Positions 54,101 through 62,137 of a stretch of DNA of 64,000 bases are shown one piece after another. The first letter of the stretch is position 1; each line of letters begins with the position of its first letter. Under the pieces are notes generated by a model. It worked only from the letters and a program-made list of their open reading frames with translations. It made no database searches and was not told the origin of the DNA. The stretch lies in contig NZ_CM125436.1 of the NCBI RefSeq assembly GCF_052072235.1, positions 4,024,001-4,088,000 on the forward strand, given 5' to 3'. The stretch is from Brevibacillus_D fluminis_A. GTDB lineage: Bacteria > Bacillota > Bacilli > Brevibacillales > Brevibacillaceae. The translations under genes and the position numbers were made by a program.

Positions 54101-54279
54101 TCCACCTCGCTCGGCGTACCGCCGTCAACGGAAGTGACCACGATCGCCACCGGAAAATTCAGCTCCGGATACAGGTCCACCGCCAGCTTGGGCAGTGAAA
54201 TAAATCCAAAGATCAGGACCGCAATCGCCAGCATCATGATGGTGATCGGCCGTCTGATCGAAAAACTGGAAAAACTCAT
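51133..54279 (-). CDS. RND-family multidrug efflux transporter (AcrB/SwrC-like)
   Basis: 1048 residues, twelve membrane helices and two large extracytoplasmic loops. The first helix ends at SIRRPITIMMLA; helix four carries the paired GLVVD-like motif (SLVDFAVVILENIFRH, with the proton-relay Asp), and the second half has GIVVNNAIVLIDYINTLR. Proton-driven export of drugs or surfactants; the Bacillus homologue SwrC (YerP) gives surfactin resistance. Overlaps the MarR gene by four bases and precedes the adaptor. Confidence 0.95.
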   Translation of the reverse strand: MSFSSFSIRRPITIMMLAIAVLIFGFISLPKLAVDLYPELNFPVAIVVTSVDGGTPSEVEKLVTKPIEESVGTVANIKRVTSNSAEGASQVIVEFNWGVDMDQATLNLRDKVDQVRGALPDSAKSPRILRLDPNSMPIITLAVTGESDIVKLKALVENVMKPRLERIDGVASVGISGGKTREVEVELDPNRIAAYGLTLDQIQQAVMSTNISGAAGVIRQGDAKINIRLQSEFKDVAQIGETPIRVGQGSIQLKNIATVSDTFKEVTQKAYLDGMPSVGVNILKASGGNTISVADQVKAKLAELQAELPANIKVTTTLDTSTFIKDSIYTVGEHALIGGLFSILVLLCFLNSYRSMIIIAIVIPISVIATFCLMYFTGQTINLFSLSGLTLGLGSLVDFAVVILENIFRHREEGKSMWEAADIGAREVSTAVMASALAQISVFLPIVFVEGLASQLFGPLALTVVFSHLAALVASMALVPMLSARWLKRLPNTAIYESGTYRGINPIVWFNVGFHKVTKGYGRLLRWSVGHRKTVFFITIAMFIATIPLAGMVGAEFIPKLDQGKISVDIKLPNGSMLKETEAIVTQVESFAKKIPELEQLYTSIGSAAGNSVVAQAATNEAQLTISVGDKEKRKRTTLEIVEDLRKQVAHIAGAEITVKELDNSGGPPTAPLEVSLRGDDMAVLEDISSIIAEEVKQVQGTRNVTTSLTSKQNELQLVVDLQKAGTYGLSSQQILSSVRTAFQGQTITKYRTGDDEVDVNMRLPEAYKEDISYLEQLRIPTPGGAQIALSSVAKIVEENVPQLIKRVNQTREVTITSDIVDRDLNSISADLQKRLAGLRLPDGYTIEYGGQSKDMAEAFGSLGLAIVLSIVLVYMVMASQFESLFAPFIIMFSIPPTFIGVVIGLLVTGISLSVSAFIGYILLIGIVVNNAIVLIDYINTLRKKGVERNEAIFTAGPVRLRPILMTTLATILAILPLAFGGGAGNESQAPMAVVVTFGLSFSTLITLILIPVVYTWFDDLGNKFRNRRNKRKAKKKKPGITSDLAVE

Positions 54280-54737
54280 TCGTGTTCACTCCCTTTCTCC
54301 CGCTTTAACGCATCCCATTTGTGCGCAAAGCATGTGTAAACGATTTGCAAGGACTGCATGATTCCCTCCATATCCTCCGGTTTCACACGCGAGAACAGCT
54401 CTTCATTGTACTGCTCCTGCAAAAAAGGCAGTTTATCCTCCAAATCTTTTAAATGTTGCGCCAATGAAACCCACACAACCCGCCGATCCCTCTCATCCTT
54501 TTTGCGCACGACCATTTGGTGCCGCTCCATGCGGTCGATGATGCCGGATGTCGTGCTGTAGGAGAGATCGACCAGCCTGCTGATTTCACCGATGGTTCTG
54601 GGGCCTTGTTTGAGCTGCTGGATGACCAGCATCTGCGGCTTGGTGACGCCGCATCGTTCAAGCTCTTCAGAACCGATCAGGAAATACAGCTCGCAAACCC
54701 GTGAAATGAGAGAAGACAATTGCATGACAGGTTTCAT
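54276..54737 (-). CDS. MarR-family regulator of the efflux operon
   Basis: 153 residues from the ATG after GTGGAGG; the GTG four codons upstream is part of the ribosome site. Winged helix-turn-helix at about 35-95 (TIGEISRLVDLSYSTTSGIIDRM and the DRRVVWVSL wing in DERDRRVV). MarR repressors respond to phenolic or lipophilic ligands. First gene of the three-gene MarR-RND-adaptor unit, so probably autoregulatory. Confidence 0.9.
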   Translation of the reverse strand: MKPVMQLSSLISRVCELYFLIGSEELERCGVTKPQMLVIQQLKQGPRTIGEISRLVDLSYSTTSGIIDRMERHQMVVRKKDERDRRVVWVSLAQHLKDLEDKLPFLQEQYNEELFSRVKPEDMEGIMQSLQIVYTCFAHKWDALKREKGSEHE

Positions 54738-54843
54738 AAGTGCCTCCACAAACTATTTCGTGCTGCAAAATATTATGACATAGAAGGTATTTCGCAGCAA
54801 GAAATAATTGGGTAAAGAATTGTTAAGGGGTGGTGAAGGTGAG

Positions 54844-55057
54844 GGGCTTTTTGAAGAAAGCTGCGCTCCGCTGTTACCATGCCCGCTGCGGGTGGGGATG
54901 GCCGGCTCCGGCAAAAAACGAAAACCGCGCCCCAAAGCCACACGCTGCGCGGCGGGTGCCTCTCAGGGAAGATATGAGGCGCGAAAGACGTTTTCGTTTT
55001 TTGCCTCCGCCTGGGTCGGCATGGTAAAGGCTGCGCTCCGCTTTCTTCAAAAAGCCC
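54844..55057. repeat. Large nested imperfect palindrome (about 214 bp)
   Basis: Outer arms of 18 identical inverted bases (54844-54861 and 55040-55057, GGGCTTTTTGAAGAAAGC type), middle arms TTACCATGCC / GGCATGGTAA (54874-54883, 55018-55027), inner arms of 16 bases (54910-54925, 54990-55005, GGCAAAAAACGAAAAC type), and a core with CGCGCC/GGCGCG and GCCTC/GAGGC. A 13-base direct repeat GCTGCGCTCCGCT is also present at 54860 and 55030. No protein gene fits; the 420-base gap between the MarR gene and the IS otherwise holds nothing recognised. Confidence 0.8.
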
Positions 55058-55193
55058 TTCGCTGCTGTGGTAGGATAAGAAAACCTCTTTAATAAAAAAA
55101 ACATTTCGTAAGCAGGAATGCCTCGATGAATAACATGACGAAAAGCCGCCAACGATTGAGAGCCCTGCAAAAGTCATACAGTTTCTGTAAAAA

Positions 55194-55226
55194 CAAGACC
55201 CAGTACGTTCGCGGTACTGGGTCTTG
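55194..55226 (+). terminator. Strong hairpin at the 5' end of the IS
   Basis: Perfect 13-base-pair stem CAAGACCCAGTAC / GTACTGGGTCTTG with a seven-base loop, ending in TTATAT. Probably blocks read-through transcription into the transposase, as seen in other insertion sequences. Confidence 0.7.
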
Positions 55227-55261
55227 TTATATAATTAAAGAAAACGAAAGAGTTGGATTTC

Positions 55262-56746
55262 ATGCTTCATTCTGCGAAACAACAATCGCTCTCCTTCCAC
55301 GCGGAGTTATATAAACTAATCCCAGAAAATCATCTATTGCGTCAAATTCATGATGTAGTCGATTTTTCTTTTATTCATGACTTGGTACGCACCTCATATT
55401 GCGAATATTACGGTAGACCGGCGAACGAGCCGGAGCTACTGTTTCGCCTCTTGTTTATGCAGTATCTGTATAACCTGTCGGATGAACGGATGATTCAAGA
55501 AGCACAAGTGAACTTGGCCTATAAATGGTTTGCTGGTTTGAATCCGGAAGACGCACTCCCTGCCCCTTCGCAATTATCACGTTTTCGAAATCATCGGCTT
55601 GGTGCCAGCCAAGTAGATGACGTCCTGAAGAATATTGTAAAGCAGTGTATCGACAAAGGGATCATCAAATCAAAAACGGTTATCATGGATGCCACGCATT
55701 CGCTGGCCGGGGGTCAAACACAACGTCCGCTTGAAGTTCTTCGCGATGCAGCCAAACGCTTAGTCCGTGTTGTGGTCAAGAAACATCCCAAGCTTGAAAA
55801 AAAGCTTCCGCGTCAACCGAAACTGGAGAAAGATCAAGCGGATGCGGAAAAAGTCATGCTGCATTATCTTGCTGATCTTGGTGAAGCCGTGGAGCATTTC
55901 CTTCCTGACCATGAAGGAGCTATCTCAGAAAAACTCCACATTGCCAAACAAATCGTGGAGGACGAGCGACTTCTAGCAAACAAAGGGATCATGTCTGCGA
56001 TTGACCCGGATGCCCGTTTTGGATGGAAAAGCAACACGAAGTCGTTTTTTGGTTACAAAGAACATATCGCCATGACGGAGGAAGAGATTATCACTGCGGT
56101 GGAAGTAACGGGTGGGAGCGCAGATGACGGTAAACAGTTTACAAAACTCTTGAATCAGTCATTGGATACAGGAATGGAAATCAGTGAAGTGATTGGGGAT
56201 ACTGCCTATTCGAGTAAAGATAATTTGGCGGTCATGAAAAAAGAGGAAATTCAACCGGTCGTTCCTCTTAACCCTGTCGTACATAACGGTGGTCAAAAAC
56301 AGGAAGGATTCGACTATAACAAAGATGCGGATTTTGTGATTTGTCCGGCAGGGGAACACAGCATTCGTAAAGCGATCCAAGGAAGCAAACAGACGGGAAA
56401 AAGTCGTTCTCTTGTCTTCTACTTTGACATTGAAAAATGTAAGGTGTGCCCACTTCGAGAAGGATGTTTCAAGCCGGGAGCCAAGAGCAAAACGTATTCG
56501 ATTCGGATCGTGGCAGAGCATTATCAAGAACAAATCGAGTTTGAGATGAGCGAAACGTTTAAAGAACGAATCAAACGCCGCCCGATCATCGAGCACAAAA
56601 ATGCGGAACTCAAACGATTTCATGGGTTGACCAGGGCCAAATACCGTGGTTTGTTCCGCATGCGAATACAAGCAATACTGACAGCTTTTGCCGTGAATGC
56701 GAAGCGGATGGTGAAGCTCATAAATAAAATGCAGCCAGTCTCCTGA
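55262..56746 (+). CDS. IS1182-family transposase
   Basis: 494 residues from the ATG at 55262 (an in-frame TTG three codons upstream is possible). The N-terminal domain has the IS1182/DUF772 pattern (LIPENHLLRQI, RPANEPELLFRLLFMQYLYNLS in two parts); the DDE catalytic domain has the first Asp in KTVIMDATH, the second in EVIGDTAYSS and the Glu in RPIIEHKNAELKRFHG. A cysteine cluster CKVCPLREGC lies before the last block. No frameshift or stop, so probably active. Confidence 0.95.
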   Translation: MLHSAKQQSLSFHAELYKLIPENHLLRQIHDVVDFSFIHDLVRTSYCEYYGRPANEPELLFRLLFMQYLYNLSDERMIQEAQVNLAYKWFAGLNPEDALPAPSQLSRFRNHRLGASQVDDVLKNIVKQCIDKGIIKSKTVIMDATHSLAGGQTQRPLEVLRDAAKRLVRVVVKKHPKLEKKLPRQPKLEKDQADAEKVMLHYLADLGEAVEHFLPDHEGAISEKLHIAKQIVEDERLLANKGIMSAIDPDARFGWKSNTKSFFGYKEHIAMTEEEIITAVEVTGGSADDGKQFTKLLNQSLDTGMEISEVIGDTAYSSKDNLAVMKKEEIQPVVPLNPVVHNGGQKQEGFDYNKDADFVICPAGEHSIRKAIQGSKQTGKSRSLVFYFDIEKCKVCPLREGCFKPGAKSKTYSIRIVAEHYQEQIEFEMSETFKERIKRRPIIEHKNAELKRFHGLTRAKYRGLFRMRIQAILTAFAVNAKRMVKLINKMQPVS

Positions 56747-56766
56747 GGAGGATGGCTGCATTTTTT
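56729..56766 (+). terminator. Transposase terminator
   Basis: ATGCAGCCA / TGGCTGCAT stem followed by TTTTTT, starting within the last transposase codons. Confidence 0.9.
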
Positions 56767-56868
56767 CATGGAAACGGTACTTCTTGTGACCCCGAGTAGT
56801 CCTTCTACGAAAAAGAAGGGTATTTAGCAGGGCTCTCACGATTGGGCGGCTTTCTCGTATTTCTTCCT

Positions 56869-57648
56869 TTAAGAAGTCGGCAGCATGCGATGCTTCAATT
56901 GGGGAAACACTTCGCGGATGTGAGCGATTTGGGACAGGTCGATCTCCGATTTGACGACGGTTTCGTGCTCGCCGCCCGATGCGATGGTGACGCCCCACGG
57001 ATCGACGATTTGGCTGTGTCCGCCCATGAAGACGTCGCGGGTTTTCCCGACGCAGTTGCAGGAGATCAGATAGCATTGGTTTTCCAGCGCGCGCGTCTGG
57101 TTGAACAGGTTCCAGTGCGCGAGCCGTGCGTGCGGCCAAGCGGATGTGACCAGGAGCAGCTCAGCGCCCAAATCGACCTGGCGGCGGAAGAGTTCGGGGA
57201 AGCGCAAGTCGTAGCAGGTGGCCAGTCCCACTTTGCCAAAAGAGGTCTCGACGACGACCGGTTCGCTGCCTGCGGTCAAAAGCTGCCCTTCGGCCGAGCC
57301 GTAGCGGAACAGGTGGATTTTGCGGTAGCTGCCGATCAATTCGCCTGCCGGGCTGAACAACACGCTCGTATTGTAATAGTTGTCGCCGTCGCGCTCCACA
57401 AAGCTGCCGGCAAACAGATGGGTTTGCAGCTCCTTCGCTTTGCGCGCAAAGCGCTGGACGAATTCGCCATCGATCGGCTCCGCCTCCGCATGGTACCGGT
57501 CGAACGAAAAATAACCGGTCGCCCAAATTTCCGGCAGCAGAATCAAATCCGCTCCCGCCTGCGCGTCAAGCATGCCCTCTACCCGTTTGATGCGCTCATC
57601 GCGCGTTTCGGTGTCTTTGATTTCGACTTGAATGGATGCTACATTCAT
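56869..57648 (-). CDS. mtnU: Nitrilase-superfamily omega-amidase, MtnU-like
   Basis: 259 residues with the Glu-Lys-Cys triad: Glu in LLPEIWATG (about 40), Lys in SYRKIHLF (about 109) and Cys in ATCYDLRFPE (about 144). Bacillus MtnU (YkrU) hydrolyses the 2-oxo acid amide left by MtnE, and mtnE lies 7 kb away, supporting the name. Its former downstream terminator was split by the IS. Confidence 0.82.
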   Translation of the reverse strand: MNVASIQVEIKDTETRDERIKRVEGMLDAQAGADLILLPEIWATGYFSFDRYHAEAEPIDGEFVQRFARKAKELQTHLFAGSFVERDGDNYYNTSVLFSPAGELIGSYRKIHLFRYGSAEGQLLTAGSEPVVVETSFGKVGLATCYDLRFPELFRRQVDLGAELLLVTSAWPHARLAHWNLFNQTRALENQCYLISCNCVGKTRDVFMGGHSQIVDPWGVTIASGGEHETVVKSEIDLSQIAHIREVFPQLKHRMLPTS

Positions 57649-57857
57649 GCCTTCTCTCCTCCCTTATCATCAGGAAATCATCTTTTTCTCCATTTGGTCA
57701 GAAATTGCCTTCACTAGATTTAAACATTTTGTGAAAATGGGGTAGAATACTACTGGCAAATCGAGTATAATGAAAACGATCGAGAAACGAAACTCAGTTT
57801 CACCAGATGGAACTAGAGCTTTCTCAGCCTTCATTCCATTCATAGGAGGTCATTCCT

Positions 57858-60572
57858 TTGGCAAAGAAAGACGCTTATAACGTGAAATCGTCTTTGCAAG
57901 CTGGCGGCAAAGAGTACGCCTACTATCGCTTGCAAGGAATTGAAGAGCAAGGCATCGGCGAAGTTTCCAAGTTGCCTTTCTCTATTAAGGTACTGCTTGA
58001 AGCAGCTGTTCGTCAATTTGACGATCGCGCCATCACAAAAGAGCATGTACAATCGCTGGCGAACTGGACAAAAGGCCGCGACGCGAACCAGGAAGTTCCG
58101 CTCATGCCTGCACGCATCGTGCTGCAAGACTTTACCGGTGTACCGGCTGTCGTTGACCTGGCAGCAATGCGTATCGCGATGAAACGCTTCGGCGGCGATC
58201 CAAGACGGATCAACCCGCTCGTACCGGTTGACCTGGTTATCGACCACTCCGTCATGGTTGACGCTTTCGGCAGCGACGCTGCTCTGGAAACCAACATGAA
58301 GCTGGAGTTCGAACGCAACGAAGAGCGCTACCGCTTCCTCCGTTGGGCACAAACTGCATTCGATAACTTCCGTGCAGTTCCACCTGCGACTGGTATCGTT
58401 CACCAGGTAAACCTGGAGTACCTGGCAACTGTTGTCGCTTCCCGTGAAGTTGACGGCGAATTGGTTGCTTTCCCTGACTCGCTCGTTGGTACTGACTCCC
58501 ATACTACCATGATCAACGGTCTTGGTGTAGTAGGTTGGGGCGTCGGCGGTATCGAGGCAGAAGCAGGTATGCTCGGCCAACCGCTCTATTTCGTAACACC
58601 TGAAGTTGTCGGGTTCAAACTGACCGGCACATTGTCCGAGGGCGCTACTGCGACCGACCTGGCACTGACCGTAACGCAAATGCTGCGCAAAAAAGGCGTG
58701 GTTGGCAAATTCGTTGAGTTCTATGGCTCCGGCCTCTCCAACATCTCGCTTGCTGACCGTGCGACTGTTGCCAACATGGCACCTGAATACGGCGCAACCA
58801 TGGGCTTCTTCCCGGTCGATGCAGAGACGCTCAACTACATGCGTCAAACCGGCCGCGATGAAGCAACCGTGCAATTGGTTGAAGCGTACACCAAAGCACA
58901 AGGACTGTTCCGCACCGATGACACTCCAGACCCTGTTTTCTCCGAAACATTGGAACTGGATCTGTCCACAGTGGTACCAAGCCTTGCTGGTCCAAAACGT
59001 CCGCAAGACCGCGTCGAACTGACTTCCATGAAAGAAGCATTCAACGCAAGCCTGCGTGCGCCTATCGAAAAAGCTGGCTTCGGACTGTCCGAAGAAAAAA
59101 TCAACACAACCGTTCCCGTGACGTACGCAAACGGCGAGAAATCCGAACTGAAAACAGGTTCTGTTGTAATCGCAGCGATCACGTCCTGTACAAATACGTC
59201 CAACCCAAGCGTAATGCTGGGCGCAGGGATCGTAGCGAAAAAAGCGGTTGAAAAAGGTTTGGTAAAACCTGCTCACGTGAAAAGCTCGCTCGCTCCTGGT
59301 TCCCGCGTCGTAACGCAATACCTGAAAGATGCTGGTCTGATCGATTCCTTGAACGCTATCGGCTTCAACGTTGTCGGTTATGGTTGCACCACCTGCATCG
59401 GTAACTCCGGTCCATTGCCAGATGAAACCAGCAAAGCGATCGCTGACGGCGACCTGACTGTAGCTGCTGTTCTGTCCGGTAACCGTAACTTTGAAGGCCG
59501 TATCCATGCACAAGTAAAAGCGAACTACCTGGCTTCTCCGCCATTGGTTATCGCCTACGCTTTGGCTGGTACCGTCAACATCGACCTGACCAAAGAACCG
59601 ATCGGTACAGGCAAAGACGGACAACCTGTTTACCTGAAAGACATCTGGCCAACTTCCCAAGAGCTGTCTGAAGCAATGGGCAAAGCGATGAACCCGGCAT
59701 TGTTCCGCTCCGAATACGAGCATGTATTCACTGCAAACCAACGCTGGAACGAAATCGACGCGCCAGAAGGCGACCTGTACGAGTGGGATGAAAAATCCAC
59801 GTACATCCAAGAGCCTCCATTCTTCAAAGACCTGGCTGCTGAACCTGGCCATATCGTTGAAATCAAAGGCGCGAAAACATTGGCGCTGTTGGGCGATTCC
59901 GTCACAACCGACCATATCTCGCCTGCTGGTAACATCTCCCCTACCAGCCCTGCAGGTAAATATTTGCAAGAAAACGGCGTAGAACGCAAAGACTTCAACT
60001 CCTACGGCGCTCGCCGCGGTAGCCATGATGTCATGATGCGCGGTACGTTCGCAAACATCCGCATCCGTAACCAAGTTGCTCCAGGCACAGAGGGCGGCGT
60101 AACGAAATACTTGCCAACCGGTGAAGTGATGAGCATTTACGATGCGTCGATGAAATACCAAGCAGACAACGTGAACCTGGTTGTACTGGCTGGTAAAGAA
60201 TACGGTACAGGAAGCTCCCGTGACTGGGCGGCAAAAGGTACCTTCCTGCTTGGCGTAAAAGCGGTTATCGCTGAAAGCTTCGAGCGTATCCACCGCTCCA
60301 ACCTGGTCGGTATGGGCGTGCTGCCGCTGCAATTCGCAGATGGCGCCAGCTGGCAGTCCCTCGGCATCGACGGTACCGAAACATTCGATATCGTAGGGAT
60401 CGACGACAACGTAACACCTGGTCAACGCACGAAAGTAAAAGCAACCCGTACAGACGGCAGCACATTCGAATTCGATGTAATCGTTCGTCTGGACAGCACC
60501 GTTGACATCGACTACTACAAAAACGGCGGTATTTTGCAAACCGTACTGCGCCAACTGCGCACCGGCAAATAA
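57858..60572 (+). CDS. acnA: Aconitate hydratase A
   Basis: 904 residues from a TTG after ATAGGAGG. The three [4Fe-4S] ligands are Cys444 (SCTNTSNPSVM), Cys510 and Cys513 (GCTTCIGNSG), and the C-terminal swivel domain contains GSSRDWAAKG. Interconverts citrate and isocitrate in the TCA cycle; without its cluster the AcnA/IRP-type protein also binds RNA. Strongly biased codon use marks high expression. The 200-base upstream gap has a TAGAAT with TTAAAC 17 bases before it near 57720-57750 as a weak promoter candidate. A full-length mirror frame on the other strand is an artefact of codon bias. Confidence 0.97.
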   Translation: MAKKDAYNVKSSLQAGGKEYAYYRLQGIEEQGIGEVSKLPFSIKVLLEAAVRQFDDRAITKEHVQSLANWTKGRDANQEVPLMPARIVLQDFTGVPAVVDLAAMRIAMKRFGGDPRRINPLVPVDLVIDHSVMVDAFGSDAALETNMKLEFERNEERYRFLRWAQTAFDNFRAVPPATGIVHQVNLEYLATVVASREVDGELVAFPDSLVGTDSHTTMINGLGVVGWGVGGIEAEAGMLGQPLYFVTPEVVGFKLTGTLSEGATATDLALTVTQMLRKKGVVGKFVEFYGSGLSNISLADRATVANMAPEYGATMGFFPVDAETLNYMRQTGRDEATVQLVEAYTKAQGLFRTDDTPDPVFSETLELDLSTVVPSLAGPKRPQDRVELTSMKEAFNASLRAPIEKAGFGLSEEKINTTVPVTYANGEKSELKTGSVVIAAITSCTNTSNPSVMLGAGIVAKKAVEKGLVKPAHVKSSLAPGSRVVTQYLKDAGLIDSLNAIGFNVVGYGCTTCIGNSGPLPDETSKAIADGDLTVAAVLSGNRNFEGRIHAQVKANYLASPPLVIAYALAGTVNIDLTKEPIGTGKDGQPVYLKDIWPTSQELSEAMGKAMNPALFRSEYEHVFTANQRWNEIDAPEGDLYEWDEKSTYIQEPPFFKDLAAEPGHIVEIKGAKTLALLGDSVTTDHISPAGNISPTSPAGKYLQENGVERKDFNSYGARRGSHDVMMRGTFANIRIRNQVAPGTEGGVTKYLPTGEVMSIYDASMKYQADNVNLVVLAGKEYGTGSSRDWAAKGTFLLGVKAVIAESFERIHRSNLVGMGVLPLQFADGASWQSLGIDGTETFDIVGIDDNVTPGQRTKVKATRTDGSTFEFDVIVRLDSTVDIDYYKNGGILQTVLRQLRTGK

Positions 60573-60595
60573 GATTCCTGCTGATTAGAAAACCT

Positions 60596-60622
60596 GGCTC
60601 CGCCATGCATTTTGGCGGAGCC
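60596..60622 (+). terminator. GC-rich hairpin after acnA
   Basis: GGCTCCGCC / GGCGGAGCC perfect nine-base stem without a T tract; almost the same stem follows ccpA at 16725-16750. May be a processing or mRNA-stabilising hairpin rather than a terminator. Confidence 0.5.
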
Positions 60623-60646
60623 GCGGTTGCACTTATACTGGATAAG

Positions 60647-60678
60647 AAAAAGGCTCTCGGTCATTCCGAGGGCCTTTT
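60647..60678. terminator. Bidirectional terminator between acnA and the DinB-family gene
   Basis: AAAAAGGC-T-CTCGG / CCGAG-G-GCCTTTT stem-loop between convergent genes. Confidence 0.88.
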
Positions 60679-60702
60679 CTCTTTGCTTTTTGCTTTTTGC
60701 AA

Positions 60703-61215
60703 TTACAAATACCGTTCCTTGATGATGTTCATGTGATGCAGCTGATGGCCTGCAATCACGTAGGCCAATGCTCTCGCCGTGGTGTTGTTATCGCTCACCG
60801 TGCCTTTTCTGTCCCACGCCTCGGCCGGCAAACCGCGCAGCAATGTCAGCGTGGCGCGTCGTACTGCCGTATAATCTTCCAGCAGATCCGCTACCGAATA
60901 CGCGTCAAACGAGATGCCTTCCATTAACAAGTCCTGGTCAAAACCGGGAAGAGCGGTTTGATCCCCCCGCGCAACGCGAAGCAGGCGATAGCTCATCACC
61001 CGCTCCGTGTCCGCGATATGGCCGATCACTTCTTTGATGCTCCATTTCCCTTCCGCATAGCGATGGCTCGCCTGTTCCTGCGTTAACTCCGAAAGAAAGC
61101 GGGTCATCTCCTCAAGCTGACGGACCAAAATCTCCGAAATTTCTCCATCGGGAACCAAACCGATGTATTGCCCGTAATAAGCCGAGTGCTCTTCCGCTGC
61201 TGGACGCTGATTCAC
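60703..61215 (-). CDS. DinB-family putative metal-dependent hydrolase
   Basis: 170 residues forming a four-helix bundle of the DinB/YfiT superfamily, with the three expected metal histidines: IGHIADTE (about 66) and GHQLHHMN (about 155 and 159). Some members are bacillithiol- or mycothiol-dependent S-transferases, which would suit this organism, but the activity of this one is unknown. Confidence 0.85.
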   Translation of the reverse strand: MNQRPAAEEHSAYYGQYIGLVPDGEISEILVRQLEEMTRFLSELTQEQASHRYAEGKWSIKEVIGHIADTERVMSYRLLRVARGDQTALPGFDQDLLMEGISFDAYSVADLLEDYTAVRRATLTLLRGLPAEAWDRKGTVSDNNTTARALAYVIAGHQLHHMNIIKERYL

Positions 61216-61309
61216 AAAACGCTCCCCCTTTTGTTAAAGCCGTTTCTCTCGAATTCACTCGAATTTTACCAAATCATTCAAAAAATTTCAAACGGTTGAG
61301 CGCGCGACT

Positions 61310-62134
61310 CTAAATCCTGCCTGGCAACAGCACGCCGATATGCTCAGGATGGATGCGCGCCATATAAGCGAGCGCGAGAACGGCGCAAAAGCATGCCCCA
61401 AGCGCAAGCCATTCCACCGGCTGCCAGCGCGGCATCCGGTAGAAGCGATGCTGCGGATTGCGCATCCGGAAGCCTTTGGCATCGAGCGCATTGGCGATCA
61501 GCTGCACCCGCTTCAGCGACGTGAAGATCAGCGGGACCAGCAAGACGACGTATTGTTTCATCTTTCGGGCCAGATTTCCTCGTTCAAAGGCCATCCCTCT
61601 GACCATCTGCGCCTCCCGAATCGTGCCCAGGTCATGCTTGATCAGCGGGATGAAGCGGAAGATGAGCGAGAGCAAAAAGCCGACGGAATACGGGACGCCG
61701 ATCCCGCGCAGCCCCATTGCCAGCTGTCTCGGTGATGTACGCATCAAGTAAAACATCGACAACAAGGCGACATTGGCGATGCGCAGCCCCATGCCGCAAG
61801 CCCATAACACCCCGGTGTCGGTAATCTGCACCGGATAATGGATGAGCGGAATTTCGCTCCGCCAGTACGCATGGCCGGCTTGCGTAAACGGCAGCCAGGA
61901 GAGCATCGTAAACAGCCCGCCGATCCCACCGACAACCAGGAAGGCTTTTCGCAGCATCCCTGTCCAGTTGCCCTTGCGCACAAGCAGCAGATTGAGCAAA
62001 AAGAGCGGCAGCAAAAAACGCGGGTCCTGGAACAGGAAAGGCAGCGTCCCCACCAGGATGAAAAACAGCAGCGCAAAACTCGGATGCCTGTCAGCAAACA
62101 AAACCGAACGGTGTGACTGTGTATCATGCCGCAT
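61310..62134 (-). CDS. ECF transporter transmembrane (T) subunit
   Basis: 274 residues, CbiQ/EcfT family: about six membrane helices and a cytoplasmic coupling segment with the two Ala-Arg-Gly-like motifs, here REAQMVRGMAFERG (about 168-181) and ANALDAKGFRMR (about 215-226). Links the S component to the ATPases. Last gene of the S-A-A-T operon, three bases after the second ATPase. Confidence 0.92.
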   Translation of the reverse strand: MRHDTQSHRSVLFADRHPSFALLFFILVGTLPFLFQDPRFLLPLFLLNLLLVRKGNWTGMLRKAFLVVGGIGGLFTMLSWLPFTQAGHAYWRSEIPLIHYPVQITDTGVLWACGMGLRIANVALLSMFYLMRTSPRQLAMGLRGIGVPYSVGFLLSLIFRFIPLIKHDLGTIREAQMVRGMAFERGNLARKMKQYVVLLVPLIFTSLKRVQLIANALDAKGFRMRNPQHRFYRMPRWQPVEWLALGACFCAVLALAYMARIHPEHIGVLLPGRI

Positions 62135-62137
62135 GTC

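Larger units (their letters stand above)
55158..56837 (+). mobile_element. IS1182-family insertion sequence, complete
   Basis: 1680 bp bounded by perfect 11-base terminal inverted repeats GAGAGCCCTGC (55158-55168) and GCAGGGCTCTC (56827-56837) and flanked by 6-base direct repeats ACGATT (55152-55157 and 56838-56843). One intact transposase, an internal 5' hairpin and a 3' terminator. Removing the IS and one ACGATT restores a 9-base-pair stem AAAGCCGCC / GGCGGCTTT whose 8-base loop was the target. Confidence 0.93.

Noticed and set aside
57840..60554. 904-codon open frame antisense to acnA
   Set aside because: Mirror of strong codon bias in aconitase; Cys/Phe/Arg-rich, no ribosome site, no domain.
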